From contig NZ_CAXUQC020000001.1 in the NCBI RefSeq assembly GCF_964253025.1, forward strand, positions 4,936,925-5,000,924: 64,000 nt of DNA, in the 5' to 3' direction. Source of the stretch: Rhizobacter sp964253025. Lineage in GTDB: Bacteria; Pseudomonadota; Gammaproteobacteria; Burkholderiales; Burkholderiaceae_C. Of this stretch, positions 28,815-37,422 are shown one piece after another (position 1 is the first letter of the stretch; every line of letters begins with the position of its first letter). The notes under the pieces were generated by a model, which was not told where the DNA came from, ran no database searches, and saw only the letters and a program-made list of their open reading frames with translations. A program made the translations under genes and the position numbers.

Positions 28815-31019
28815 ATGCAGTTCCTTCGCGCCCCGGCGGGCTTCCGCCCTTCACGAATCGCCCTTGCGGCCGCGCTTTGCGCGCTGTGCGGCACGACCGC
28901 CGCCCAGGACGCGCCGGCACCCGAGGCCGGCACAACGCTGGCGCCGGTCGTGGTGCGGGCCAACGCCGATGCCTCGGCCGAAGGCCTGAGCCCGGCCTTC
29001 GCCGGTGGCCAGGTGGCCCGTGGCGGACGGGTGGGACTGCTGGGCACGCTCGACTTCATGGACGCGCCGTTCAACACGCGCAGCTTCACCAGCGAAACCA
29101 TCCGCAACCAGCAGACGGCGAGCGTGGGCGACGTCCTCCAGAACGAGCCCGCCGTTCGGGTGGCGCGGGGCTTCGGCAACTACCAGCAGCTCTACATGGT
29201 GCGCGGCTTTCCGCTGTACTCGGATGACATCGCCTACAACGGCTTGTACGGTCTGCTGCCCCGGCAGTACCTGGCGTCCGAGTTTGTCGAGCGGGTTGAC
29301 GTGCTGCTGGGCGCCAATGCGTTCCTGAACGGTGCGGCACCGGGCGGCAGCGGCATTGGCGGCGCGATCAACATCGTGCCGAAGCGAGCCACGGCCGAGC
29401 CACTGACGCAGGTCACCGCGGGCAGCCAGTCCGGCGGCCAGATCTCGGTGTCGGCCGACGTGGCGCGCCGCTTCGGACCCGACAACAGCACCGGCGTGCG
29501 TGTCAACGCGGTGCGCCGCGATGGCGACACGGCGGTGGACGGCGAGTCCGGCGAACTGTCCGGCGTGGGCGTCGGCCTGGATTGGCGCAACAGCCGCGTG
29601 CGGGTGTCGGCCGACGTCGGCTACCAGGACCACAAGATCAAGCGGGGCCAGCCAAGCGTGACCTTCGCACCGGGCGTGCCCATCGGCGATGCGCCGGATG
29701 CCTCGGTCAACATGGCGCAGCCCTGGACCTGGTCCGACGAGCGTGACCGCTTCGGCACCCTGCGGGCCGAGATCGACCTGGCGCCTCAGGTGACCGGCTG
29801 GGCCGCCTTCGGCGCCCGGCGCGGCTACGAATCGTCCGCCTTCAGCAATCCGACCGTCAACGACGCTGCAGGCAACGCCTCGGCCTACCGCAGCGAATTC
29901 GCCCGGGAGGACACGGTTCGCACCGGCGAGCTGGGGGTGCGCGCCAAGTTCCGCACCGCCGGCGTCGGCCACACGGTCAACGCCTCCGCAAACGCCTTCC
30001 GCTCCGAGAGCCGCCAGGCCTACGTGTTCTACGAGCAGGTCAACTACAACATCTACCAGCCGGTCGAGGTCGCGCCGTCGACGACGGTGGCGTTCGCCGG
30101 CGGCTCGCTCGCGAGCCCGCTCGTCACCGAGAAGACGCGCACGCACAGCATCGCGCTGTCGGACACGCTGTCCTTCAATGAGGACCGGCTCCTGCTGACC
30201 CTCGGCCTGCGGCACCAGACCATCGAGGCCTCGGGCTACGACTACAACAGCGGCGCGCTGCTGCCGCCGGTGAACAAGCGCAGCCGGGTGACGCCTGTCG
30301 TCGCCGGTGTGTTCAAGGCGACGAAGGCGGTGTCGCTGTACGCCAACTACCTCGAAGGCCTGGCCAAGGTGCCGAGCGCGGGCGGCTTCCCGGTGCCGAG
30401 CAATGCGGGCGAGACCTTCAAGCCCTACCGCTCGCGGCAGGTGGAGGTGGGCGCCAAGTACGACGGAGGCAACGTCGGTGCCGCGGTGTCGGTCTTCCAG
30501 GTGACGCAGCCCCAGGCCTACACCGACGTGGCCACCAGCATCTATGGCGTCTATGGCGAGCAGCGCAACCGTGGCATGGAACTGTCGGCCTTCGGCGCGC
30601 CGGTGCGCGGCTGGCGGTTGCTGGCAGGCCTGAGCCTGCTCGACGGCGAGCAGATCAAGACCAATGGCGGCGCGACCGACGGCAAGCGTGCCATCGGGGC
30701 CCCCAAGGCCCAGATGACGCTCGGCAGCGAGTGGGATGTGGCGGGTCTGCGCGGCCTCACGCTGGATGGCCGGGTGCTGCACACGACCTCCCAGTACGCC
30801 GATGCCGCAAACACCCAGAAGGTGCCGGCCTGGACCCGTGTCGACCTCGGCGCGCGCTACGTGATGGCGGTGGCCGATCGGGTCGTCACGTTGCGGGCGC
30901 GGGTGGAAAACGTGGCCGACGCGGACCACTGGACCTCAGCAGGGGGCTACCCCGGCTCGGGCTACCTGGTGATCGGCGCGCCGCGCACCTTCGTTGCGTC
31001 GGCTTCAGTGGATTTCTGA
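28815..31019 (+). CDS. TonB-dependent siderophore receptor
   Basis: A 734-residue outer-membrane receptor. A signal peptide (about 1-30, ending CGTTAA-Q) precedes the TonB box region LAPVVVRA. The plug shows SVGDVLQNEPAVRVARG and YMVRGFPLYSDDIAYNG, typical of ferric-siderophore receptors of the FhuE/FpvA type without a signalling extension; the barrel ends in a C-terminal aromatic residue (ASVDF). The specific siderophore is unknown. Two starts are possible, ATG 28800 and ATG 28815; I use the second because a GGA lies nine bases upstream and the first abuts the Fur-like site. No synthesis or ABC genes for a siderophore are adjacent, so it may take up foreign ones. Confidence 0.88.
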   Translation: MQFLRAPAGFRPSRIALAAALCALCGTTAAQDAPAPEAGTTLAPVVVRANADASAEGLSPAFAGGQVARGGRVGLLGTLDFMDAPFNTRSFTSETIRNQQTASVGDVLQNEPAVRVARGFGNYQQLYMVRGFPLYSDDIAYNGLYGLLPRQYLASEFVERVDVLLGANAFLNGAAPGGSGIGGAINIVPKRATAEPLTQVTAGSQSGGQISVSADVARRFGPDNSTGVRVNAVRRDGDTAVDGESGELSGVGVGLDWRNSRVRVSADVGYQDHKIKRGQPSVTFAPGVPIGDAPDASVNMAQPWTWSDERDRFGTLRAEIDLAPQVTGWAAFGARRGYESSAFSNPTVNDAAGNASAYRSEFAREDTVRTGELGVRAKFRTAGVGHTVNASANAFRSESRQAYVFYEQVNYNIYQPVEVAPSTTVAFAGGSLASPLVTEKTRTHSIALSDTLSFNEDRLLLTLGLRHQTIEASGYDYNSGALLPPVNKRSRVTPVVAGVFKATKAVSLYANYLEGLAKVPSAGGFPVPSNAGETFKPYRSRQVEVGAKYDGGNVGAAVSVFQVTQPQAYTDVATSIYGVYGEQRNRGMELSAFGAPVRGWRLLAGLSLLDGEQIKTNGGATDGKRAIGAPKAQMTLGSEWDVAGLRGLTLDGRVLHTTSQYADAANTQKVPAWTRVDLGARYVMAVADRVVTLRARVENVADADHWTSAGGYPGSGYLVIGAPRTFVASASVDF

Positions 31020-31111
31020 CGGCCTGCACCGCGAATTCGATGGGCACCGAGGCCGCAAGGCCGGTGCCGCGCGTCGGTGCCCCGAGCGGCCTGCCGGCAG
31101 CGTGAGCGACC

Positions 31112-31984
31112 TCAGCCGCGCAACAGCGCCGTGGCCTTCACGAGGCTGCGGCGCATTCGGTTGATCGACCGCTGCAACGAGCCGAACTCGTCGCTGCGGT
31201 CCTCGGCCAGTTCGGGCTCGCTCAGGTCGCCCTGGCTCAGGTCGTCGGCGGCCCGGGCAAGCGCACGGACCGGCCGGACCAGCGAGCTGTGGATCAGGGC
31301 GCTCACCGTGCCGACGAGGAGCGCCAGCCCGGCGCCCAGTGCCGCCGCGAGCGGCAGGAAAAGCTGGCGTGTGCGGTCACTGGCCATCTGCGACGGCGTG
31401 GTGATGATCTGCGCGCCGACCGTTTCGCCCACCGTCCATCCGTAGCCTGACTCGCGGCCATAGCGTTTGAGCATGGAGGCGGGCGCGGCATCGGCCGCTC
31501 CGTGGCAAGCGAGGCACGCGGTGGAGGTCACGCGAAGCGGGCGTGCCAGGTACACCTGCCGGCCTCGCTCGGTGTCCACCTCACCGCTCAGTTCCTCGAG
31601 ATCAGGCGACGCGCGCAGGCGCTCGACCACTTCCCGCTCCCAGGCCACGGGCGCGTTGTGCGGATTGACGGCGTTCACCGTCGCCTCCCGGTACGCCGGG
31701 CCGGGCGCTGCGGCGGTGAGGCGGGCGAGGGTCTCGGCCGCCGCGAGGGCCGGGATGGCCTCGGGCACGAAATGCCGGTCGAGCAGCGGCTCCAGGTGGG
31801 GCAGGACGTGACCCATGTTGTAGTCACGTGCTGCCAGGGCGGCGTCGAGCAGCCGGCGTGCATCACGCGCCACCTCCGCTTCGGCATGCCTCGACACCAT
31901 CGTGTACGCGGCCGCCGCGATTGCCGCGAAGGCCAGCAGCGGCAACGCGATGAAGGCAAGGCTCAGCTTGAATCTCAGGGACAT
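31112..31984 (-). CDS. DUF3365 heme-binding sensor with HAMP domain, no output domain
   Basis: A 290-residue inner-membrane protein. A membrane helix (about 8-28) is followed by a periplasmic DUF3365 (Tll0287-like) domain with the ligand motif CLACH near residue 162, which would attach c-type heme. A second membrane helix (about 222-245) precedes a HAMP domain (VRPVRALARAADDLSQGDL) and a short helix, where the protein simply ends. Sensors of this type normally carry a kinase, cyclase or chemotaxis module after HAMP; here none exists, so it must signal through a partner. CGGAG seven bases before ATG 31984 decides the start. It lies 37 bp downstream of the unknown gene at 32022-32540. Confidence 0.82.
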   Translation of the reverse strand: MSLRFKLSLAFIALPLLAFAAIAAAAYTMVSRHAEAEVARDARRLLDAALAARDYNMGHVLPHLEPLLDRHFVPEAIPALAAAETLARLTAAAPGPAYREATVNAVNPHNAPVAWEREVVERLRASPDLEELSGEVDTERGRQVYLARPLRVTSTACLACHGAADAAPASMLKRYGRESGYGWTVGETVGAQIITTPSQMASDRTRQLFLPLAAALGAGLALLVGTVSALIHSSLVRPVRALARAADDLSQGDLSEPELAEDRSDEFGSLQRSINRMRRSLVKATALLRG

Positions 31985-32021
31985 GGACGGGCTCCGGGTG
32001 GGGCAGGGCGCTCGTGGGTGC

Positions 32022-32540
32022 TCAGACGTCCCGCGGGAAGCGGCTGAGCGTGGCCTGCACGAAACGGGTTCGCTGCGCCTCGTCGTCAAGGTGCGTCTGC
32101 AGGCGAGCGAGCAGTTCACCGGCCGACGCCGATCGGGCGGCCTCGGTCTCGATCAACAGCGTGGCGATGGGGCCGAGCTCGAACGCCAGGGCGTCGCGCA
32201 GCCGCTCGCGCTGGGCGGGGCTGATGCGAAAACTGTGCTGGGCAAAGGGCACCGGTGCGCTCGGCAAGCCGTCCATCAAGGGCGAACCCTCGGGGCCCAG
32301 GGCGTCGAGCGGGGCGGGCGCCGTGTCATCGGAGTCCGAGCGACGGACCAGCCACGAGGCAAGCCACGCTTCGCGTTCACGGGGGCTGGCGAGCAGCCGG
32401 GCGGCGGCGGCGAGAAAGTCCTCGTCGCCCCGCGCCTGCGCGGCGCAGCGAGCCAGGTGCGGCCCCACGTCCAGGCTCACACGCCGGCGCAGTGAGCGCT
32501 CGACGCGGGAAAGCAGGCGGTCGGAGATCGTTTGCGGCAT
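32022..32540 (-). CDS. Unknown protein with C-terminal GPIA helical domain
   Basis: A 172-residue cytoplasmic protein I cannot assign. The N-terminal half is arginine-rich and helical (SDRLLSRVERSLRRR). The C-terminal 50 residues carry the pattern LGPIATLLIETEAARS followed by a helix (LLARLQTHLDDEAQR), which resembles the small helical domain often seen at the C-terminus of serine/threonine kinases and adenylate-cyclase-like regulators. No catalytic domain is visible. AGGA before the ATG at 32540 sets the start. It is the first gene of a probable two-gene operon with the DUF3365-HAMP sensor, whose missing output it could supply by protein contact. Confidence 0.65.
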   Translation of the reverse strand: MPQTISDRLLSRVERSLRRRVSLDVGPHLARCAAQARGDEDFLAAAARLLASPREREAWLASWLVRRSDSDDTAPAPLDALGPEGSPLMDGLPSAPVPFAQHSFRISPAQRERLRDALAFELGPIATLLIETEAARSASAGELLARLQTHLDDEAQRTRFVQATLSRFPRDV

Positions 32541-32654
32541 GGGGATCCTGGAGCGATCCCGAATTCTAGGATTCAAATTGCACGGGTGTGCACATTCAAG
32601 CCAGGGGGTGTCGCGCGACAGCGTCGCCGGCGACGCCGTCTCAGGGAGAACCCG

Positions 32655-33227
32655 CTATCGCGCCAGCGATTTGAGTGCGAGCTTGATGCCTTCGCTCACG
32701 GTGGCGTCCGCTGGCAGACTCTTGAGGGCCAGGGCGGCCTCGCGGTCGCTGTAGCCGAGGGCGACCAGCGCCTGCAGGATGTCGGCCTGCGCGTCGGTGG
32801 CCACATGGGCCGGCAGGGCCAGATCCGGGCCCAGCTTGCCCTTGAGTTCGAGCAGCAGGCGCTCGGCGGTCTTCTTGCCGATGCCGGGCACCTTCACCAG
32901 CCGGCCGCTCTCCTGGAGGGACACCGCCTGGGCGAGTTCGCTCACGCTCAGGCCCGAAAGCAGCGACAGCGCCATTCGCGGGCCCACCCCGGTGATCTTG
33001 ATGAGTTGCCGGAAGGTGGCGCGCTCGGCGCCGGTGAGAAAGCCGAACAGCACCTGGGCGTCCTCCCGCACCACGAAGTGCGTGAGCAGGGTGACCCGTT
33101 CGCCAAGCGAGGGCAGGTTGTAGAACGTGCTCATGGGCACGTCGACCTCATAGCCGACGCCATTGACGTCGACCAGCACCTGCGGCGGGTTCTTCTCCGA
33201 CAGCTGGCCGGTGAGGCGGCCGATCAT
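32655..33227 (-). CDS. ruvA: Holliday junction-binding protein RuvA
   Basis: A 190-residue protein that binds the four-way junction as a tetramer and loads RuvB. It shows the N-terminal OB fold (MIGRLTGQLSEKNPP, then VDVNGVGYEVDVP), the two helix-hairpin-helix motifs (ITGVGPRMALSLLS and VPGIGKKTAERLLLELK) and the C-terminal RuvB-contacting domain (DILQALVALGYSDREA). The length is normal. The ATG at 33227 overlaps the stop codon of the upstream response-regulator gene in an ATGA, so translation is coupled to that gene. ruvB is 15 kb away and ruvC is not in the window. Confidence 0.96.
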   Translation of the reverse strand: MIGRLTGQLSEKNPPQVLVDVNGVGYEVDVPMSTFYNLPSLGERVTLLTHFVVREDAQVLFGFLTGAERATFRQLIKITGVGPRMALSLLSGLSVSELAQAVSLQESGRLVKVPGIGKKTAERLLLELKGKLGPDLALPAHVATDAQADILQALVALGYSDREAALALKSLPADATVSEGIKLALKSLAR

Positions 33228-33877
33228 CGGCGGAACAGGCCCAGGCGCTGGGCTTCGAGGGCGGCTTCGGCGCGCGAGCTCACGTTGAGCTTGCGGTAGA
33301 TCTGCTTGACGTAGTCGGCAATGGTGTGGCGCGACAGGTTCAGCTGGACGCCGATCTCGGGCAGCGTGAAGCCCTTGGCGACCCACAGCAGCACCTCGTT
33401 CTCGCGGTCGGTGAGCGAGACGTGCGGCAGGTTCTGCGGACGCTCCTGCGGCTTGTTCTGCTTGGCGAAGTAGGCGATGACGCGGCGCGCGATGGAGGGC
33501 GACAGCGGCGGCTCTCCCTGGCTGATGCGTTGCAGCTGCTCGACGAAGTGCTCGCGCGGCTGCTCTTTCAGCAGGTAACCGAACGCGCCGGCCTGCAGGG
33601 CGGGAAACAGATGATCGTCATCGTCGTGGATCGTGACCACGACGGACTGGGCCTCGGGCTGGTTCTCGCGCAGCGATGCCACCACGTCGACGCCGGAGCC
33701 GTCGGGCAGGCCGAGGTCGATCAGGGCGACGTCGAAGCGCTCGGCGCTGACGAGGGCGAGGGCGTCGTGAACGCGCGCCGCCTCGGAGACCTGGGCGTTG
33801 GGAAACACCTGGAGGGCCAGTCCCTTGAGCCACGATCGGATCTCGGGGAGGTCTTCGAGCAGCAGGATCTTGTTCAT
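33224..33877 (-). CDS. NarL/FixJ family response regulator
   Basis: A 217-residue two-component regulator. The receiver domain (1-120) has the acidic pair E8-D9, the phosphorylated aspartate D54 in ALIDLGLPDGSG, the conserved threonine in VVTIHDD and the lysine in YLLKEQP. The LuxR-type helix-turn-helix follows (LTDRENEVLLWVAKG, then EIGVQLNLSRHTIADYVKQI). It pairs with the 7TMR-DISM kinase 83 bp upstream on the same strand. Its stop overlaps the ruvA start. Targets are unknown. Confidence 0.93.
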   Translation of the reverse strand: MNKILLLEDLPEIRSWLKGLALQVFPNAQVSEAARVHDALALVSAERFDVALIDLGLPDGSGVDVVASLRENQPEAQSVVVTIHDDDDHLFPALQAGAFGYLLKEQPREHFVEQLQRISQGEPPLSPSIARRVIAYFAKQNKPQERPQNLPHVSLTDRENEVLLWVAKGFTLPEIGVQLNLSRHTIADYVKQIYRKLNVSSRAEAALEAQRLGLFRR

Positions 33878-33960
33878 GGCGGGCCCGGCGGTGACGCTAG
33901 CGGAGGAGAAAGGGATCGTAACAGCGCGCTGGCGGCGGCTTCAATGCATCACCGTGCGAT

Positions 33961-35895
33961 TTACAGCGGAAGCGTGAGGCGGATCACCGTGCCGTAGCCC
34001 GGGCCCGACTCCACGAGGCACTGGCCCTGCATCTGCTTGGCCCGGTGCTTCATGCTGGCCATGCCATGGCCGCGGTCCAACTTGCCGTCGAGCTCCATCG
34101 GAATGCCCTTGCCGTTGTCCTGCACGACCAGGACGAAGTCGTGCTCGCCCAGCGTGCAGCGGATCTTGCAGTGGGACGCGCCGCTGTGCTTGATGACGTT
34201 GCTGATGGCCTCGCGCAGGATGCGCGTCGTCTGCACGAAGGCACGGGCGGAGAGCTGCTGCGTGAGGTCTTCCGTCGGACTGCGCCAGTCGGCCTCGACG
34301 CCGGCCTGTCCCAGGCGCAACACCGTCTCGGCGCGCCAGTCGGCCAGCGCGTCACCCACGGGCAGGGGCTTGCCGGTCAACCCTTTGACCGAGAGCCGCA
34401 TCTCCTCGAGCGCTTCCCGTGCGAGCGACGAGATGCGTTCCGACTCGCTGGTGTGCACGATGGTCAGCAGCTTGGCGCCCAGGTCATCGTGCAGGTCGCC
34501 GGCGATGCGCTTGCGTTCCTTCTCGGTCACCTGCTCCACCCGCAGTTCCGCCATCTGGGCGTAGTTGCGCTCCATCTCGGCCGTGGCTTCGGCCACGCGG
34601 CTCTCGAGCGAATTGCGCGCGGCCTCGGCGGCTTCCATGGCCCGGCTGAAGGCCTGCAGCTGCCGGGCGCTGAGCACGATGAACACCAGGGGCACGGCGA
34701 AGTGGGAGATGTGCAGCCGCAGCGGATCGAGCATGTCGTGCTGGACGGCGCGCTCGATCAGGATGAGGCCCCCCATGCTCGCCATGGCGATGGTCATCGG
34801 CCAGAACTCGGCGCGGCGGTGTTGCCAGATGGCATGGAGGTACAAGGCCATGGTGGCGATGACCTCGCACACCATGAGCAGCTGCCAGGCGCTCGTCATG
34901 ACGAACAGCCGCTGCGGACCTGCGACGAGCAGCGTGAGTGGCAGCGCGATGCACTGCAGCACGAGGCCGATCTCGAGGGTGCGTGAACGCAGCCCGCCAT
35001 AGCTCAGCATGAACTGCACCGCCAGTGCGGTGACGATGCCCCAGCCGACACAGACCAGGAGTTCGACGGTGGCGTTCTCGAGCGGGAGTTCGCGCGCCAG
35101 CATGCGGAAGGCCAACAGGTTCCAGGTGAGGGTCAGCAGGCCGAACCACACCAGATGCGGGTCGCGCTTGTTCAGCCAGCCGAGGCACAGCACGAGCACG
35201 CCGAGCACGGAGGTGCCGGCCGTGATGATCTCGACGGTGGTCAGGCTCCAGAAGCGGTCGGTGTTCCGCTCCGCCTGGAGCAGGGCATAGGGCCCGACCT
35301 TCACGGCCGACAAGCCGCCCGCTCGTTGGCGGGTGGAGACACGCTGCAGCGCGTAGCCCATGACCTTGATGTCGAGGACGTTGCCTTGCTCGCGCAGCAA
35401 GGCCGCCGGCAGCGACACCAGCTGCGGGTAGTAGCAGTTGCGGGTGACGGGCTCGGTCATGCGACCGCCGCTGTGCACGATCTGGCCGTTGAGGTAGACC
35501 TCGGCGTTGCTGCAGACCCGCTCGATGTAGGCCCCCAGCAGGCGGTCGGCACTCGGCGGAGCGTCGAACTGCAGGCGGTACCAGACCGGGCCGTCTTCCT
35601 TGGGCCGGCTCGTCCACCAGTCGTCCGGCAGGCGAACGCGCCGCGCGCTGCGGTCTGCGGGGAACTGGGCGTCGTTGCCGGACACGGCCATGGCGGAGGT
35701 GAGGATGCGCATCTGCCCTTCCACGGCCACGGGCGGCGGGTCCGCCTGGGCGCGGCTGGCACCGCACAGCACAAGCAGCGCCCAGCACGCCAACAGGCGG
35801 AGGGCCGTGCCCCACCGGGACGCGGGGCGAGTGCACAGCGGCTTGGGGGAGGGCACCAGAAGCGGGGCGGCGGGTAATACGAGGCTTGAACGCAT
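33961..35895 (-). CDS. 7TMR-DISM sensor histidine kinase (HisKA_3 type)
   Basis: A 644-residue inner-membrane kinase. A signal peptide (about 27-50) leads to a periplasmic jelly-roll domain (about 60-190, with WYRLQFDAP and YIERVCSNAEVYLNG), then seven membrane helices (about 215-410) as in 7TMR-DISM receptors, a coiled-coil linker (AEAARNSLESRVAEATAEM) and a HisKA_3 domain with the phosphoaccepting histidine in ERKRIAGDLHDDLG. The ATP domain has REAISNVIKHS, DNGKGIP and a GHGMASM turn. The periplasmic fold is one used to bind carbohydrates or related ligands. The cognate regulator is the next gene; ruvA completes the transcription unit. ATG 35895 starts the signal region. Confidence 0.92.
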   Translation of the reverse strand: MRSSLVLPAAPLLVPSPKPLCTRPASRWGTALRLLACWALLVLCGASRAQADPPPVAVEGQMRILTSAMAVSGNDAQFPADRSARRVRLPDDWWTSRPKEDGPVWYRLQFDAPPSADRLLGAYIERVCSNAEVYLNGQIVHSGGRMTEPVTRNCYYPQLVSLPAALLREQGNVLDIKVMGYALQRVSTRQRAGGLSAVKVGPYALLQAERNTDRFWSLTTVEIITAGTSVLGVLVLCLGWLNKRDPHLVWFGLLTLTWNLLAFRMLARELPLENATVELLVCVGWGIVTALAVQFMLSYGGLRSRTLEIGLVLQCIALPLTLLVAGPQRLFVMTSAWQLLMVCEVIATMALYLHAIWQHRRAEFWPMTIAMASMGGLILIERAVQHDMLDPLRLHISHFAVPLVFIVLSARQLQAFSRAMEAAEAARNSLESRVAEATAEMERNYAQMAELRVEQVTEKERKRIAGDLHDDLGAKLLTIVHTSESERISSLAREALEEMRLSVKGLTGKPLPVGDALADWRAETVLRLGQAGVEADWRSPTEDLTQQLSARAFVQTTRILREAISNVIKHSGASHCKIRCTLGEHDFVLVVQDNGKGIPMELDGKLDRGHGMASMKHRAKQMQGQCLVESGPGYGTVIRLTLPL

Positions 35896-36000
35896 GGCCG
35901 CCGATTGTGCAGGAGCCGCACGCCGGCGCAGCCTTGCAGCTGGCGGCACAATCGAGGGTCCGGCAGCATTTCAGACCTGCCGCCGCCTGAAAGTGCCGAC

Positions 36001-36954
36001 GTGATCCTGCGCCACGAATTCCTGCCCCTCGACAACACCCGCCTCGCGCACCTGTGCGGCAGCATGGACGGCCACCTGAGGGACATCGAATCGGTGCTCC
36101 ACGTGAGCATCTCGCGCCGCAACGAGTTCTTCCGGGTCGAGGGAGCGAAGCTGGCGGCCGAACGGGCCATGGGGCTGTTGCAGGCCTTGTACGAGCACGC
36201 CGACGAGCCCATCCCGCACGAGGACTTCCAGCTGGCGCTGATGGCCGCCGAACGGGGCCAGCCCCCGAAGCCCCGCGACGATTCCGGCACGCCGGTGCTG
36301 CGCACCCGCCGCGCCGACCTGATCGGCCGCACCGACAACCAGCGCCTGTACCTCAACAACATCCACGATCACGACATCACCATCGGCATCGGCCCGGCCG
36401 GCACGGGCAAGACCTTCCTGGCGGTTGCCTGCGCCGTCGATGCGCTGGAACGCAGCGCGGTGCAGCGCATCATCCTGTCCCGTCCGGCCGTCGAAGCGGG
36501 CGAACGGCTGGGCTTCCTGCCCGGTGACATGACGCAGAAGGTGGATCCGTACCTGCGGCCCCTGCACGACGCCCTCTATGACCTGATGGGCTTCGACAAG
36601 GTGAGCCGCGCCTTCGAGAAGGGGCAGATCGAGATCGCGCCGCTTGCCTTCATGAGGGGCCGCACCCTGAACCATGCGTTCGTCATCCTCGACGAGGCGC
36701 AGAACACCACGCGGGAACAGATGAAGATGTTCCTCACCCGGCTGGGCTTCGGCAGCCGATGCGTGGTCACCGGCGACGTGAGCCAGATCGACCTGCCCCG
36801 CGGCGTCGACAGCGGTCTCATCGACGCCGAACGGGTGCTGCGCCGGGTGCGCGGCGTGGCCATCACCCGCTTCACGGCCGCCGACGTGGTGCGCCATCCG
36901 ATGGTGGCCCGCATCGTCGAGGCCTACGACCTCGCATCCAGCGACCGGAGCTGA
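36001..36954 (+). CDS. phoH: PhoH-like ATPase
   Basis: A 317-residue P-loop ATPase of the PhoH/YbeZ type, thought to act with YbeY in RNA metabolism and ribosome maturation. It has an N-terminal KH-like part (up to about 100), Walker A GPAGTGKTFL, the SRPAVEAGERLGFLPG block and Walker B FVILDEAQN. The GTG at 36001 fits the conserved start (ILRHEFLPLDN) and the family length; the open frame further upstream runs through the divergent kinase's promoter and is rejected. ybeY follows after two bases, the conserved pairing. Confidence 0.93.
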   Translation: MILRHEFLPLDNTRLAHLCGSMDGHLRDIESVLHVSISRRNEFFRVEGAKLAAERAMGLLQALYEHADEPIPHEDFQLALMAAERGQPPKPRDDSGTPVLRTRRADLIGRTDNQRLYLNNIHDHDITIGIGPAGTGKTFLAVACAVDALERSAVQRIILSRPAVEAGERLGFLPGDMTQKVDPYLRPLHDALYDLMGFDKVSRAFEKGQIEIAPLAFMRGRTLNHAFVILDEAQNTTREQMKMFLTRLGFGSRCVVTGDVSQIDLPRGVDSGLIDAERVLRRVRGVAITRFTAADVVRHPMVARIVEAYDLASSDRS

Positions 36955-36956
36955 AC

Positions 36957-37406
36957 ATGGCCCGGCCCGACCTGTCCCTGTCCCTGCAGTTCGTCGACGC
37001 GCGTCACCGCGCCGTGCTGCCTCGCCACAAGGTGGCCCGCTGGATACGCGCCGCCCTCGACGCGCCCGCCGAGATCACCGTGCGGCTCGTCGATGCCGAG
37101 GAAGGCCGCGCGCTCAATCGCGACTTCCGGCAGAAGGACTACGCCACCAACGTGCTCACCTTCGACTACACCCGCGAGCCCGTGGTGGTGGCCGACCTCA
37201 TCCTCTGTGCGCCCGTCGTCGAAGCCGAGGCGGCCGCTGAAGGCATGACGCTCGAGGCGCACTACGCCCATCTGCTGGTGCACGGCACACTGCACGCCCA
37301 GGGCCACGAGCACGAGGAGGACGACGAGGCCGAGGCGATGGAAGCCCGTGAGACCGAGGTGCTGGCCACGCTCGGTTTTGCCGATCCCTACCGCCGGGGA
37401 TCCTGA
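36957..37406 (+). CDS. ybeY: Endoribonuclease/rRNA maturation factor YbeY
   Basis: A 149-residue zinc-dependent endoribonuclease active in 16S rRNA 3-prime-end maturation and ribosome quality control. The zinc site is in HLLVHGTLHAQGHEHE with the three family histidines, preceded by RQKDYATNVLTFDY. The glutamate/aspartate-rich segment after the site is typical. Two bases separate it from phoH, so they are co-transcribed. The usual third gene, the CorC-type hemolysin, is missing; a CorA-type transporter lies next on the other strand. Confidence 0.95.
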   Translation: MARPDLSLSLQFVDARHRAVLPRHKVARWIRAALDAPAEITVRLVDAEEGRALNRDFRQKDYATNVLTFDYTREPVVVADLILCAPVVEAEAAAEGMTLEAHYAHLLVHGTLHAQGHEHEEDDEAEAMEARETEVLATLGFADPYRRGS

Positions 37407-37422
37407 CGGCGGGGCGCTGGCC

